DNA from: Neobacillus novalis NBRC 102450 | GTDB taxonomy: Bacteria; Bacillota; Bacilli; Bacillales; Cytobacillaceae | Reading direction: 5' to 3' | Assembly: GCF_001591805.1 (NCBI RefSeq) | Contig: NZ_BCVP01000025.1 | Coordinates: 54,653 to 118,652 of the forward strand | Length of the DNA: 64,000 nt | Shown here: one piece after another, positions 8,839-17,653 of the stretch | How the letters are laid out: each line of letters begins with the position of its first letter | Position numbering within the stretch: position 1 is the first letter of the stretch | Position numbers and translations under genes: made by a program | Notes under the pieces: generated by a model | Databases searched by the model: none | Told to the model about the DNA's origin: nothing | Seen by the model: only the letters and a program-made list of their open reading frames with translations

Positions 8839-9462
8839 TTAGAACACAATTTGTTGTGTCGTGTTAATTGGATATAATTTTCCGTTTAAGGCAAATGAAA
8901 TTTTACCTGTTTCTTCAGAAACAACCAGTGCAAGAGCATCACTTTGTTCCGATACTCCTATAGCAGCACGGTGACGTGTGCCAAGTTTTTTTTCTGTAAT
9001 CATCTTCGTTAATGGAAGTATATTAGCTGCTGAATAAACTTCATTACCTCTGATTAATACTGCCCCATCATGCAGCGGGTTACCCGGATAAAAAATGGAG
9101 GCCAATAGCTTTGGTGTAACCATTGCACCTATAGTTGTTCCTTTTTGGATAATGTTGTCAAGAGAGTCACTTCGTTCAATTACAATCAACGCACCATGCT
9201 TACGTTTCGATAGATGCTGAGCTGTAGCGGTTAAATCCTCATATGTGTCAGTAAAGGACGATAAGTAACAATTTAAATAAAAAGAAGCCGCCATTGATTC
9301 AATTGAATTCAGCTGTTCTTTAACATCCTCTAGACTACCCAAAACACAATAGTTTTCGTTTCCGAGTACATTTAAATTAGATTGAAGCAAATGGATTAGG
9401 TGTTGAATTCCATCTTCTAAATTTTGTTTCATTGGTGAAAAATCGCAATTTTGAATGTCCAT
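8839..9462 (-). CDS. cdaS: Diadenylate cyclase, sporulation type CdaS
   Basis: The 207-residue protein makes cyclic di-AMP from two ATP. It has two N-terminal helices (about residues 1–65) like the autoinhibitory domain of CdaS, then the DAC domain with GALIVIERSD, the catalytic LHDGAVLI near 133, and GTRHRAAIGVSE near 160. Length equals that of B. subtilis CdaS. No membrane segments are present, unlike CdaA at 59162–59989. GGAGG precedes the ATG. Its neighbour is a spore glycosylase, consistent with a role in sporulation or germination. Confidence 0.92.
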   Translation of the reverse strand: MDIQNCDFSPMKQNLEDGIQHLIHLLQSNLNVLGNENYCVLGSLEDVKEQLNSIESMAASFYLNCYLSSFTDTYEDLTATAQHLSKRKHGALIVIERSDSLDNIIQKGTTIGAMVTPKLLASIFYPGNPLHDGAVLIRGNEVYSAANILPLTKMITEKKLGTRHRAAIGVSEQSDALALVVSEETGKISFALNGKLYPINTTQQIVF

Positions 9463-9531
9463 CTGTTTCCCTCCAACAACTGTTTTATCCTTTTAAACCT
9501 ATTGAATAGAAATACCCCAGCTACTGGTCTC

Positions 9532-9562
9532 AAAAAAAAGCCCATGTGGATAGGCTCTTTTG
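9532..9562 (-). terminator. Intrinsic terminator of the two-gene membrane-protein unit
   Basis: On the minus strand an AGCC…GGGCT stem is followed by a run of eight T, just after the stop of the 9566–10051 gene. Confidence 0.65.
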
Positions 9563-9565
9563 AAA

Positions 9566-10051
9566 TTAAGAAGGTCTCCCACGATAATTGGTTTTAGAAG
9601 TAATTTTTATTAATATATAACGAATTATAAATCCAATTCCTAACCCAGGTATCAAAGACAATATTGGAAGCCAAATAGGACCAAATGATATACCGAAAAA
9701 TATCTTTGGCGAGTACATAAGACCTACTGTGACAAAATAGGCTCCAAAAGCAAATGGGACAAACGATAACCGAGGATTCTTACCTTCCGCATATTTATAG
9801 GCATCATACATTGCAAACATATAAACACATGGATAAAACATAAGCCATTGGTAATCAACCACTCTGGCAGCATCATTTATCTTCCCAAGAAAACTAAACA
9901 TGATAGCTTGATTAAATAAACTGTTTACATTAATGATGAATTCTAAAAGGATAAACAAAACTCCTTTTAAAAGGTGACCATTTAATAATTGACCAAAACC
10001 TGGAAAGGCAATACTCCAAAGAATTGCTTCTAACTTATGCGTTTTATTCAT
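9566..10051 (-). CDS. Multi-pass membrane protein of unknown function, 161 aa
   Basis: Four or five hydrophobic segments are visible: around residues 10–25 (AILWSIAFPGFGQLLNG), 28–45, 68–85, 100–118 and 125–148. The N-terminal PGFGQLLNGHLLKGV resembles the TM2-like proteins of Bacillus, in which a Pro-Gly-Gly/Phe-Gly-Gln motif links two helices. No catalytic motif is seen. It is 14 bp downstream of a second 161-residue membrane protein, so the pair is probably co-transcribed. Confidence 0.7.
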   Translation of the reverse strand: MNKTHKLEAILWSIAFPGFGQLLNGHLLKGVLFILLEFIINVNSLFNQAIMFSFLGKINDAARVVDYQWLMFYPCVYMFAMYDAYKYAEGKNPRLSFVPFAFGAYFVTVGLMYSPKIFFGISFGPIWLPILSLIPGLGIGFIIRYILIKITSKTNYRGRPS

Positions 10052-10065
10052 AATATCAACCTTTA

Positions 10066-10551
10066 TTATTCGGTTATATTTGGATTACCTTTTATTTTAT
10101 CTAATATTTTTATTAATCCCACCAAACCTCTAATCGTAAATAAAGTAAAACTCACACTCCCGAATGTATGGATTGGTGACCATTTTTTCCATTTAAATAA
10201 TCTAGAATTCTTTTCAAAATACCACTGACCGATACTCATCGGAACACTGAATGCTAAACTTTTCAATAAAATTTTTCCAAAATTATCATTATAGGACATT
10301 TTCACCCAAATAACACTTAAAATGGGGAAAAACAACATGTCATAAATAATGTTAGTTTTAAAAATTTTCCCTAAAGGCCGAACTGGATATTCAATTCTTT
10401 TGGTTCCGACAACATAAGCATCAACCAGAGTCGCAAGAACCCCTTTCGAGAAGAAAATAAGAAGATTTTCTCTCATTTTTGAACCTCTAAATAGAAATGG
10501 CAGGGCAACTACACACAAACCAGTGAGTAAATTTAACAACTTTTTCTCCAT
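10066..10551 (-). CDS. Membrane protein, CBO0543-like family, 161 aa
   Basis: The protein has an N-terminal hydrophobic segment (LLNLLTGLCVVALPFLF), further helices near residues 28–45, 65–82, 92–105 and 125–147, and the motif YPVRPLGKIF between helices 2 and 3. It resembles the CBO0543 family of Bacillus membrane proteins as I remember it; function is unknown. The start has AAAGGA upstream. It is the first gene of a two-gene unit. Confidence 0.65.
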   Translation of the reverse strand: MEKKLLNLLTGLCVVALPFLFRGSKMRENLLIFFSKGVLATLVDAYVVGTKRIEYPVRPLGKIFKTNIIYDMLFFPILSVIWVKMSYNDNFGKILLKSLAFSVPMSIGQWYFEKNSRLFKWKKWSPIHTFGSVSFTLFTIRGLVGLIKILDKIKGNPNITE

Positions 10552-10726
10552 TCGATATCATCCTTTTTATCATTATTATTTTTAAAATTACCTTAAAAAA
10601 TTTATTTATACCTACTCTAAATTGCTAGAAAAATATATTAGCAAGAGTAATTCACTCCTTATTGTCTTTATGCATATACTTTGATGAATTTAATTTTATA
10701 GTCCCAAAAATAATGGAGGTATTAAC

Positions 10727-11452
10727 ATGAATCCTGTTGTTTATCGGTGCCCACTTTGCAGAAACCATTTTTATCGAATTCCTTCCGCAGTCCCTGTAAA
10801 TTCAAAGAGTACCACAACAGGCCGCCGTTCTCAGCATTTGCTTTCCCCGACTGACCATATTCTAATGTTAACCGACCATCAACCGCAAATGGTTTTTTCA
10901 GTCCAATCACATGATACTGCACTCCTGCGCAACAATATCGCCGGGCTAGCAAAAACCGCGAAATTATTCAGTATCCCTACTATATTGACATCAATAACAG
11001 CGGCAACTTTCAGCGGTAAAACTTTATCAGAAATCCAATCAGTCTTTCCTGATCAAAAACCTATTGATCGAACAACGATGAACGCATGGGATGATCTAAG
11101 AGTAGTAAGGCAAATCAATGCATATGGAAAAGGAAAAATAGTCATCGCCGGTATGTGGACAGAGGTGTGTTTGCTTGAACCGGTTCTGAGCGCTATCTCC
11201 GATGGGTATGAAGTATATTTTGTTTCGGATGCCTCAGGTGGAGTAACTAAAGAGGCCCACGATATGGCGGTTATACGTATGACACAAGCTGGAGCAACCC
11301 CAATTACTTGGCTGCAATATTTGCTTGAGTTACAACGTGATTGGGCTCTTAAAGAAACCTACAATGGGACACTCGATATTGTTAGGCAGCACGGAGGTGC
11401 TTACGGATTGGGAGTTATATATGCTAATGAGATGTTTGGGGCTTTTACGTAA
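10727..11452 (+). CDS. Isochorismatase-like cysteine hydrolase, YcaC type
   Basis: This is one of the few plus-strand genes. The 241-residue protein has the isochorismatase-family fold: MLTDHQPQMVF near residue 47 carries the catalytic Asp, and IAGMWTEVCL near 140 carries the nucleophilic Cys. It resembles YcaC and related hydrolases, whose substrates are mostly unknown. The N-terminal 35 residues, with two Cys in YRCPLCRNHF, are absent from typical YcaC, which begins at the LLSPTDH segment. Yet the start is supported by GGAGG at a correct distance. Divergent from the membrane-protein unit; no partner gene is evident. Confidence 0.8.
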   Translation: MNPVVYRCPLCRNHFYRIPSAVPVNSKSTTTGRRSQHLLSPTDHILMLTDHQPQMVFSVQSHDTALLRNNIAGLAKTAKLFSIPTILTSITAATFSGKTLSEIQSVFPDQKPIDRTTMNAWDDLRVVRQINAYGKGKIVIAGMWTEVCLLEPVLSAISDGYEVYFVSDASGGVTKEAHDMAVIRMTQAGATPITWLQYLLELQRDWALKETYNGTLDIVRQHGGAYGLGVIYANEMFGAFT

Positions 11453-11497
11453 GAAAAGGGATTAATCATTTTGCTAAAGACCATTAGTAGTTTAGTA

Positions 11498-11833
11498 TTA
11501 AAAAATACTTTGGCTAAAAATAGAAAAACTAATCGGAGTTCCAATTAGTTTTTTATTAAAAAATGAATGATTTGCATTTTTTACCCATTCTGCAATTGTA
11601 ACAGTTCGTTTTGCTTGATGTTTCACAGCATCTTGAACGGCACGAACATCTTCAACCATCTTACCTGACTGATCTACTGTTACACTGGTTCCATACGGAT
11701 TTCCACCAGCCCCGAAAATGACTTGATTTGTATATCCTGGAGCTGCAATAATAGCTCCCCAATGATGCATCGTTGTATATAATGATAAAATTGTGGCTTC
11801 CTGACCACCATGAGGGTTTTGTGCAGAGGCCAT
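11498..11833 (-). pseudogene. 5'-truncated wrbA (NAD(P)H:quinone oxidoreductase) remnant
   Basis: The open frame encodes only the C-terminal half of a WrbA flavodoxin-like protein (MASAQNPHGGQEAT through GAGGNPYGTSVTV). It is closely similar to the same part of the intact copy at 13865–14476. The flavin-binding N-terminal half is missing, and the extreme C-terminus diverges. The fragment begins directly behind the ohr stop codon, so a deletion probably joined ohr to the middle of wrbA. Confidence 0.85.
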
Positions 11834-11851
11834 ACAACTGCCGAATCAGTT

Positions 11852-12280
11852 TTATTCAATAACCTCTAGAGTTACGTCAATATTCCCTCTTGTTGCTTTT
11901 GAATATGGGCAGAATTCGTGTGCCTTATGTACAAGGTCTTCTAATTTTTCTTTTTCAATACCAGTTCCTTTTACTTGTAACGTTACAGCAATTTTATATC
12001 CTTGATCATCTTCATCTTTTAAGAAACTAACATTTGCTGTTACTTGTGATTCAAATTTGATATGTTCTTTCCTAGCCATATGCTGTAAAGCTCCATCAAA
12101 ACAAGCAGAATATCCAGCTGCGAATAACTGTTCAGGGTTTGTAGCGTTTGGGAACTCTTTTGCTCGAGGAGATCCCGGCATCGCTAGATCAAATTTTATA
12201 TTACCATCACTCGATTCAACTCTGCCTTGTCTTCCTCCTACAGCTGTTGCAGATGATGTAAATAAGGGTTGTTGAGTCAT
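11852..12280 (-). CDS. ohr: Organic hydroperoxide resistance protein (Ohr/OsmC family)
   Basis: The thiol peroxidase reduces organic hydroperoxides. Both catalytic cysteines of the family are visible: FAAGYSACFDGAL near residue 57 and EFCPYSKATRGN near 122. The GRVESSDG and LAMPGSP motifs are also typical. I chose the ATG at 12280 (142 aa, MTQQPLFT) because Ohr proteins start at this point; the open frame extends 31 codons further upstream without a recognisable domain. AAGGAG lies about 12 nt before it. No OhrR-type regulator is adjacent, but the gene sits beside quinone/peroxide defence genes. Confidence 0.9.
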   Translation of the reverse strand: MTQQPLFTSSATAVGGRQGRVESSDGNIKFDLAMPGSPRAKEFPNATNPEQLFAAGYSACFDGALQHMARKEHIKFESQVTANVSFLKDEDDQGYKIAVTLQVKGTGIEKEKLEDLVHKAHEFCPYSKATRGNIDVTLEVIE

Positions 12281-12519
12281 TGTTTTGTTTTTCTCCTTGC
12301 TTGTTAAATTTCCATTTTCCCCCTGCTTATTATTTCCTTCACTTTTAATTGATATCCCAATTAAGGAATACAAATTAGTAATACTTGATTTTACACGATT
12401 TTCTGTTCGTGGAAAATCTAAGGTCGAATACGAAATCGGCCTCGCATTAATGGCCGTGAATATCCGAATATATGTGGCAAGAGTATAAGCTCTTGTCGGT
12501 ATAATCTTAAATCAAAATG

Positions 12520-12557
12520 AAAAAAGTGAAATCGCGCGTACGATTTCACTTTTTTCA
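12520..12557. terminator. Bidirectional intrinsic terminator
   Basis: A strong stem, AAAGTGAAATCG with CGATTTCACTTT around a six-base loop, is flanked by A-runs and T-runs, so it can act on both strands. It lies between ohr and the pirin pair and terminates the latter (minus strand). Confidence 0.7.
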
Positions 12558-12629
12558 TTGATTGAGGCTACTTCTGTCCCAGCCTCTCTTATTAAAAAAT
12601 ATGAGGGTTTTCTAATGATGCAACTTCTT

Positions 12630-12905
12630 TCATTGAGTCGGATAGACAGTTTTATGATCAGCAAGGATCATCAATTGTTTTTCCTTAGATTGAAAATTAA
12701 TTTGTGCATCAGAGGAGTAATACCAGATCTTTTCGTTTTCCTTTACCTCAAATATATTTAACTCATCCTGAAAATTCAAAATTCCCGAAGCGGTTTCCAC
12801 ATCAACTGGCAACGAGATCAGCCAATGGTGGTCTTTTTTTTCAATAGTGTATATATTAGTTTGACACAGCAATCGGCTGCCTATAGAATGACGAATCATC
12901 AGCAT
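12630..12905 (-). CDS. Hypothetical protein, 91 aa, coupled to pirin
   Basis: The start codon overlaps the stop of the upstream pirin gene (TAATG), a pattern of translational coupling. The protein has no membrane segment and looks beta-rich (HWLISLPVDV, EKIWYYSSDAQINF). I do not recognise the family. The coupling suggests that it works with the pirin. Confidence 0.55.
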   Translation of the reverse strand: MLMIRHSIGSRLLCQTNIYTIEKKDHHWLISLPVDVETASGILNFQDELNIFEVKENEKIWYYSSDAQINFQSKEKQLMILADHKTVYPTQ

Positions 12906-13618
12906 TAAAATTCGCCTCCAGGTAAATCAATTAATAAAAAGAAACTATCTTGATTTCCGTGAATGGTAATTTCATGGGTGTCAGTGATTCGAGCTGCGTC
13001 CCGGGACTTTAAAATGGAATCCTTATTTATTGAGATTTCCCCCTCTATATTAAAGACATAAATCTTCCTGCCTGCTTCCTGTCGAAAGTTAAGTGTCTTC
13101 TTGTCTTCTAGCTTTGATAAGTAAAGGGTTAAATCTTGATGGATTTTAGCCACCCGATCTGAGCCGGTACGGGATATTACCGGTAATAAGTGATTATGTA
13201 ATTGTTCAATATCATATGAAATGTCTTCATAGGACGGGATTAGCTTCTTTTCATTCGGTAAAAACCATAATTGTAAGAATTGTACTTCTTCCTGATTGGA
13301 CGCGTTAAATTCGGAATGAAGCACACCAGTTCCAGCACTAATACGCTGAATGTTTCCACGACTAATAATTCCAGCATTTCCTAAGTTATCTTCATGTTTA
13401 AGCTGTCCCTTCAATACAATAGAAACAATTTCTGCTTCACGATGTGGATGAATCCCAAAGCCTTTTCCCGCCTGAACGGTGTCATCGTTAAAGACACGTA
13501 ACGGACCAAATTGGATATTAGAAGAATCATAATATTCACCAAAGGAAAAACCTAGATTACTCTCCAGCCAATCATTTTTTACTGTGTAGCGTTTACCTGC
13601 AGGATAAAGTTCAATCAA
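12905..13618 (-). CDS. Pirin-like bicupin, YhhW/quercetinase type
   Basis: The 237-residue protein has two cupin domains. The first carries the metal-site motif GFGIHPHREAEIVS near residue 55 and ISAGTGVLHSEFN near 95, where His and Glu/Asn ligands lie. It is the length of E. coli YhhW, which can open quercetin in vitro; the natural substrate is unknown. The second domain lacks the ligands, as usual. It neighbours quinone-detoxification genes and is followed by a coupled small gene. A longer pirin homologue is at 36744–37757. Confidence 0.85.
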   Translation of the reverse strand: MIELYPAGKRYTVKNDWLESNLGFSFGEYYDSSNIQFGPLRVFNDDTVQAGKGFGIHPHREAEIVSIVLKGQLKHEDNLGNAGIISRGNIQRISAGTGVLHSEFNASNQEEVQFLQLWFLPNEKKLIPSYEDISYDIEQLHNHLLPVISRTGSDRVAKIHQDLTLYLSKLEDKKTLNFRQEAGRKIYVFNIEGEISINKDSILKSRDAARITDTHEITIHGNQDSFFLLIDLPGGEF

Positions 13619-13670
13619 CTTTTTCCACTCCTTAGCTTAAATTTATTAAAAGGTTTTCCAGCGTTATTAA

Positions 13671-13817
13671 TTAGTCATTAATTCTTTCTTCCAAAACAAC
13701 AAAAGTTGGAATATATAACCGGATTTCTTCCGCTATATGCTCCAACTCTTTCTTACTTCTGCTAGAGATCATTTCATATTCTTTGGTTAAGAATTCGAAA
13801 AAGTCCTGATTGCTTAA
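13671..13817 (-). pseudogene. C-terminal gene remnant of unknown origin
   Basis: An open stretch without a start encodes DFFEFLTKEYEMI…ELEHIAEEIRLYI…VVLEERIND before a stop at 13671. This helical, acidic tail looks like the end of a real protein (perhaps hemerythrin-like, weakly) rather than random sequence. It lies between pirin and wrbA. Confidence 0.35.
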
Positions 13818-13864
13818 GATTTAATTGTTAAGCTAAACGAAAGTTTCGATTAGCTTCTTACTAT

Positions 13865-14476
13865 TTATTGATTTGCTTTTTTTACCCATTCTGCAACTGT
13901 AACTGTACGTTTCGCTTGGTGTTTAACCGCTGCCTGTACATCTTCAATCATTTTCCCATCTTGACCAACTGTAACACTTGTTCCATATGGATTACCACCG
14001 GCACCAAATGTAACTGGATCAGTATAACCAGGAGCAGCGACAATTGCACCCCAGTGATACATAGTCGTATAAAGTGATAAAATGGTTGCCTCTTGACCGC
14101 CGTGTGGGTTTTGAGCGGAAGCCATCGCACTTACAACCTTATTCACTAGCTTTCCATTAAACCAAAGTCCGCCCGTTGTATCTAGGAATTGCTTCATTTG
14201 TGATGGCATATTACCAAAGCGAGTTGGTACACTGAAAATAATGGCATCAGCCCATTCTAGGTCTTCTAATTTAACCTCTGGCACATCCTTTGTTTTTTCA
14301 ACTGTAGCTTTCCAAGCAGGATTTCCTTCAATAGCTGATTTTGGTGCAAGTTCAGGCACTTTTAATACTTTTACTTCTGCACCAGCTTCTCTCGCACCTT
14401 CTTCAGCCCATTTTGCTAGTTGATAGTTTGTTCCACCCATACTGTAATAAATCACTGCTAATTTTACATTAGTCAT
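13865..14476 (-). CDS. wrbA: NAD(P)H:quinone oxidoreductase, WrbA type
   Basis: The protein is a flavodoxin-like FMN enzyme that reduces quinones by two electrons, avoiding semiquinone radicals. It shows VKLAVIYYSMGGTNYQLA (phosphate loop), FSVPTRFGNMPSQMKQFLD near residue 80 and the WrbA signature NPHGGQEATILSLYTTMYHWG near 120. I chose the ATG at 14476 (AAGGAG 9 nt upstream); the frame extends 28 codons further without family similarity. It is the last gene of the MhqR-type cluster. The truncated copy at 11498–11833 is a direct repeat of its 3' half. Confidence 0.92.
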   Translation of the reverse strand: MTNVKLAVIYYSMGGTNYQLAKWAEEGAREAGAEVKVLKVPELAPKSAIEGNPAWKATVEKTKDVPEVKLEDLEWADAIIFSVPTRFGNMPSQMKQFLDTTGGLWFNGKLVNKVVSAMASAQNPHGGQEATILSLYTTMYHWGAIVAAPGYTDPVTFGAGGNPYGTSVTVGQDGKMIEDVQAAVKHQAKRTVTVAEWVKKANQ

Positions 14477-14580
14477 TTTTTCTGTCTCCTTATCAGATGA
14501 ATTACCAAATAATTTGGATAAGAATCCCATTATAATACACCATCCTATTTTTTCTTTCATTTAAAATTTACATTCATTTA

Positions 14581-15006
14581 TCAAGCAGCTCTTTTGAACT
14601 CATTTGAACCTTTATGAAAAATCAATTGGCTAACTGATAATAGTTTGCTCCCATTAATTACAAGAAAAACTGCCATTGCTAAAAATGCTAAATCTAACTC
14701 ATATCCAGCCATCTGACCATTTCCTAATAAACCAACCGCAAGTTTCACTTTTAATGTTGCCCCAATCATTAGTAATGCAAACAACGCAGATATTAATCTT
14801 GTTGCTACTCCAATGATTAACGCGACACCGCCCACGATTTCAATCAAAGCAACACCATATGCCATAAATCCTGGTAATCCCATGCTTTCAAACCATCCGA
14901 CAATATTTTCAATTCCACCTTGAAACTTTACAATTCCATGAATTAAAAATAATGCCCCTAGTGTTACTCGTAAAATAAGTGCCCCAATTTCGTTTTTTAA
15001 CATCAT
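14581..15006 (-). CDS. DoxX-family membrane protein (MhqP/CatD-like)
   Basis: The 141-residue protein has four predicted helices (about residues 9–26, 48–68, 72–90, 104–120) and the DoxX pattern LGALFLIHGIVKFQGG and ALIEIVGGVALIIGVATR. In B. subtilis, DoxX proteins MhqP and CatD are induced by quinones under MhqR or YodB/CatR control and may form a membrane oxidoreductase complex. It sits between the MhqD-type esterase and wrbA, a typical MhqR arrangement. Confidence 0.87.
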   Translation of the reverse strand: MMLKNEIGALILRVTLGALFLIHGIVKFQGGIENIVGWFESMGLPGFMAYGVALIEIVGGVALIIGVATRLISALFALLMIGATLKVKLAVGLLGNGQMAGYELDLAFLAMAVFLVINGSKLLSVSQLIFHKGSNEFKRAA

Positions 15007-15032
15007 TTTCTACCTCTCCGTTATCCTATATT

Positions 15033-15644
15033 CTATTTGATCATTACCTTACGATACCAAGTCGCAGCGGCTTCGACTTCTTGCATTGTTAATTGATGAC
15101 CTCTATTCTCCCAATGAAGTTCTACGTTTGCATTAGCCTTTTCCAATAAAGATTGTAATTCAGCCGATTCCATTGGCGAGCAGATTGGATCATTGGTCCC
15201 AGCTGCAATAAACACAGACTTACCTGATAAGTCAGGAAGATCCATTCCTTTTCTCGGTACCATTGGATGGTGAAGGATCGCACCCTTTAATGCGTTTTGA
15301 TAATGGAATAATAAACTTGCTGCTATATTCGCTCCATTTGAGTATCCAATTGCGATAATATTATCTCGGTCGAAGCCATACTTTTCTGCTGCTTCATCAA
15401 GAAACTCATTTAATTCTTTTGTTCGATAAATTAGATCTTCTTCATCAAAGACACCTTCTGCTAATCTGCGGAAAAAACGAGGCATCCCATTTTCTAATAC
15501 ATTCCCACGGACGCTTAATACATTTGCCTCATCATCAATCATTCCTGCAAGTGGCAGCAGGTCTAATTCATTGCCGCCAGTACCATGAAGCAATAATAAC
15601 GTTGGTTTTGTTGGATCTTGGCCTTTATTAAATATATGTTTCAT
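15033..15644 (-). CDS. mhqD: Alpha/beta hydrolase, MhqD-type carboxylesterase
   Basis: The 203-residue esterase-type protein has LLLHGTGGNELDL near residue 17 (oxyanion loop), the nucleophile elbow IAIGYSNGANIA near 104, an Asp in AAGTNDPICSP near 152, and His in ENRGHQLT near 183. MhqD belongs to the MhqR regulon in B. subtilis and probably cleaves quinone–thiol or ring-opened products. It is 34 bp from the flavin reductase upstream and 26 bp from doxX downstream. Confidence 0.88.
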   Translation of the reverse strand: MKHIFNKGQDPTKPTLLLLHGTGGNELDLLPLAGMIDDEANVLSVRGNVLENGMPRFFRRLAEGVFDEEDLIYRTKELNEFLDEAAEKYGFDRDNIIAIGYSNGANIAASLLFHYQNALKGAILHHPMVPRKGMDLPDLSGKSVFIAAGTNDPICSPMESAELQSLLEKANANVELHWENRGHQLTMQEVEAAATWYRKVMIK

Positions 15645-15678
15645 TATTTATCTCCCCCGAAAATAGGTTTATTAGGAA

Positions 15679-16296
15679 CTATTTAGGTCTTTCTATTTCA
15701 AAAATTTCACCAATTTTGGCGTAATTATTTCCAGCCAAACGACTTACAGCCGCTAAGCCCCTAGGGTCAATTCTTCCATTTTCATAAATATCGCTTTCGA
15801 TATGAAATTGAACAACTTTTCCAATAATCAGGTCACACCCTGGAGTACCCGTGCCTCCCAATTCTAAGGAATGCTCCAAAGAACATTCCATTCTGATTTT
15901 CGCCTCCTTAACTCCAGGAACTGAAATTTTCACACTTTCTACTGGAGTTAAGTTTGCTAACTCAATCTCACTCACTTCTGGTGGAAGGTTTGCAGCTGTT
16001 TTATTAATTTTTTCAACATTTTGTTCATCCACGATATGAACTACAAATTGTCTGGATTCTTTGATGTTTCTTGCTGTATCCTTTTGTCTCCCCGTTGAGC
16101 GTTGAATTGATAATGAAATCATTGGGGGATTGGATGACACGATATTAAAATAACTAAATGGTGCACCATTTAATACGCCGTCTTTCGAAATTGTTGTGAC
16201 GAAAGCAATCGGTCTAGGTATGATGCTGCCAATTAGAAATTTATAATTTTCTCTTTCAGACAATGAGGCTGGATCAATTGAGAGCAAAGAAATCAT
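15679..16296 (-). CDS. Flavin reductase-like FMN-binding protein
   Basis: The 205-residue protein has the flavin-reductase domain pattern LIGSIIPRPIAFVTTISKDG near residue 21, NGAPFSYFNIVSSNPPMISLSI around 43–64, and a C-terminal GLAAVSRLAGNNYAKIGEIFEIERP. Family members supply reduced FMN or act as quinone or ester-flavin oxidoreductases. It begins 14 bp after the dioxygenase in the MhqR-type operon, suggesting a shared role in aromatic or quinone detoxification. Confidence 0.85.
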   Translation of the reverse strand: MISLLSIDPASLSERENYKFLIGSIIPRPIAFVTTISKDGVLNGAPFSYFNIVSSNPPMISLSIQRSTGRQKDTARNIKESRQFVVHIVDEQNVEKINKTAANLPPEVSEIELANLTPVESVKISVPGVKEAKIRMECSLEHSLELGGTGTPGCDLIIGKVVQFHIESDIYENGRIDPRGLAAVSRLAGNNYAKIGEIFEIERPK

Positions 16297-16310
16297 TCCT
16301 TTTCGTGTGA

Positions 16311-17249
16311 TCAGTCTAGTTTTCTTACTTCAAACGGAAGCAAAGCTCGTTCTAACTGTCCTCTATGTTGTTCATACTGTTCTGGCAGCATCAATTTTTC
16401 ACCCATTGTCTCTTGAGATTCATCATGAGCAAATCCTGGAGGATCAGTTGCAATTTCAAATAGAATTTCCCCATGTTCTCTGAAGTAAACGGCATTAAAG
16501 TAGTTCCTATCCTGTACAGGAGTAACACCATACCCTTTGGATGCCACGTATTTTTGCCAATCCAATTGATCTTGATCATCAATCGCCCGCCAAGCAATGT
16601 GGTGAACGGTGCCTACACCCATTTTTCCACGTCCATTTGGAGTTAATTTAATGTCGATAATATTTCCAATATCAGCAGTGGAACGAAAACGCGCTAAATC
16701 ACCTTCTTTACCTACTAATTCAAGTCCCATTACTGTTTCCAACAATTCGGCCGTTTTGTTAGGCTGTGTTGATAAAAGAGTTGCTCCACCAAAGCCTTTG
16801 ATGGCAACTTCAGGTGTTACCTCTCCGAAAGTCCAGGTATTTACTTCCCCTGCTTCTCTTTCTACAATTTCCAAGTGAAGTCCATGTGGGTCATCAAATT
16901 CCAAAAATTGTTCTCCAAAGCGTTCCATTTTAGTAAAAGGAATGTTGAACTTTTCTAGTCTATTTTCCCAAAATCCCATGGCACCTTTCGGAACTACATA
17001 AGAAGTGACACCTACTTGACCGTCTCCAATGATTCCTTGGCGGGCTCCCGCCCATGGAAAGAATGTAATGATGGTTCCTGGCTTTCCACCTTCATTACCG
17101 AAATAAAGATGATAGGTACCTGGATCATCAAAATTGACTGTTTGTTTTACCATGCGCAGCCCCAAAACTCCTGCGTAAAAATCTACATTTCCTTGCGGAT
17201 GTCCTACGATGGCTGTGATATGGTGAATTCCCATTGTTTTCTTACTCAT
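16311..17249 (-). CDS. mhqO: Ring-cleaving dioxygenase, MhqA/MhqO type
   Basis: The 312-residue protein holds two glyoxalase/VOC domains. Candidate Fe(II) ligands lie in GIHHITAIVG near residue 8, TVHHIAWR near 219 and ILFEIATDPPGFA near 270. MhqA, MhqE and MhqO of B. subtilis are hydroquinone/catechol-specific extradiol dioxygenases under MhqR. AAGGGG precedes the ATG, and it is first in the dioxygenase–reductase–mhqD–doxX–wrbA cluster. A paralogue at 37868–38812 keeps the same ligand motifs. Confidence 0.9.
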   Translation of the reverse strand: MSKKTMGIHHITAIVGHPQGNVDFYAGVLGLRMVKQTVNFDDPGTYHLYFGNEGGKPGTIITFFPWAGARQGIIGDGQVGVTSYVVPKGAMGFWENRLEKFNIPFTKMERFGEQFLEFDDPHGLHLEIVEREAGEVNTWTFGEVTPEVAIKGFGGATLLSTQPNKTAELLETVMGLELVGKEGDLARFRSTADIGNIIDIKLTPNGRGKMGVGTVHHIAWRAIDDQDQLDWQKYVASKGYGVTPVQDRNYFNAVYFREHGEILFEIATDPPGFAHDESQETMGEKLMLPEQYEQHRGQLERALLPFEVRKLD

Positions 17250-17363
17250 TTTTCAACACCCCTTTTTAAAGTACAATCCAGTTATTTTAAAGGAATTCGA
17301 TACCTTATTTTGTTCCTAATCTCCATTTATTAAATATAATAACATTCATTTTAATTCAAGAAT

Positions 17364-17378
17364 TATCAATTTGAGATA
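17364..17378. promoter_or_regulatory. MhqR-like box upstream of the dioxygenase operon
   Basis: TATCAATTTGAGATA is an imperfect palindrome whose right half matches the MhqR consensus. It overlaps the end of the doxX remnant and lies about 115 bp before the dioxygenase start, next to TTGAAT and TATTAT-like elements on the minus strand. Confidence 0.4.
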
Positions 17379-17379
17379 T

Positions 17380-17618
17380 TTAGAATAAAAATGAATCTAA
17401 AGCATATTGACCAGGACCGATTGAAGCTATTCCAATGGCAACTGCAAGCAAAGTTAAGTTATATTCATATCCATTCGATGTTGCCCATAATCCGTTTGGA
17501 GCGTGAACCTTTACGATCACCATTGGCATAGTCCCTGCAATCAATATTCCTGCAAGTGGGGTTAAAAGTCCTAAAGCAAATAATATGCCGCCAATAAATT
17601 CTGCTAATTGTTTTTGCC
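17380..17618 (-). pseudogene. 5'-truncated doxX/catD remnant
   Basis: The frame from about 17618 to the stop at 17380 encodes the last 78 residues or so of a DoxX protein (LAEFIGGILFALGLLTPLAG, then ATSNGYEYNLTLLAVAIG, ending QYALDSFLF). The N-terminal third and start are gone; the break coincides with a small hairpin, CCTCGAATCCGAGG, beside the marR stop. In B. subtilis catD precedes catE, a dioxygenase gene, so the intact ancestor probably headed the present dioxygenase operon. Confidence 0.8.
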
Positions 17619-17653
17619 TCGAATCCGAGGGATTTTTTTAAAAAAATGCACGT

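Noticed and set aside
12057..12275. Plus-strand open frame inside ohr
   Set aside because: It is a shadow of the well-supported ohr gene on the other strand.
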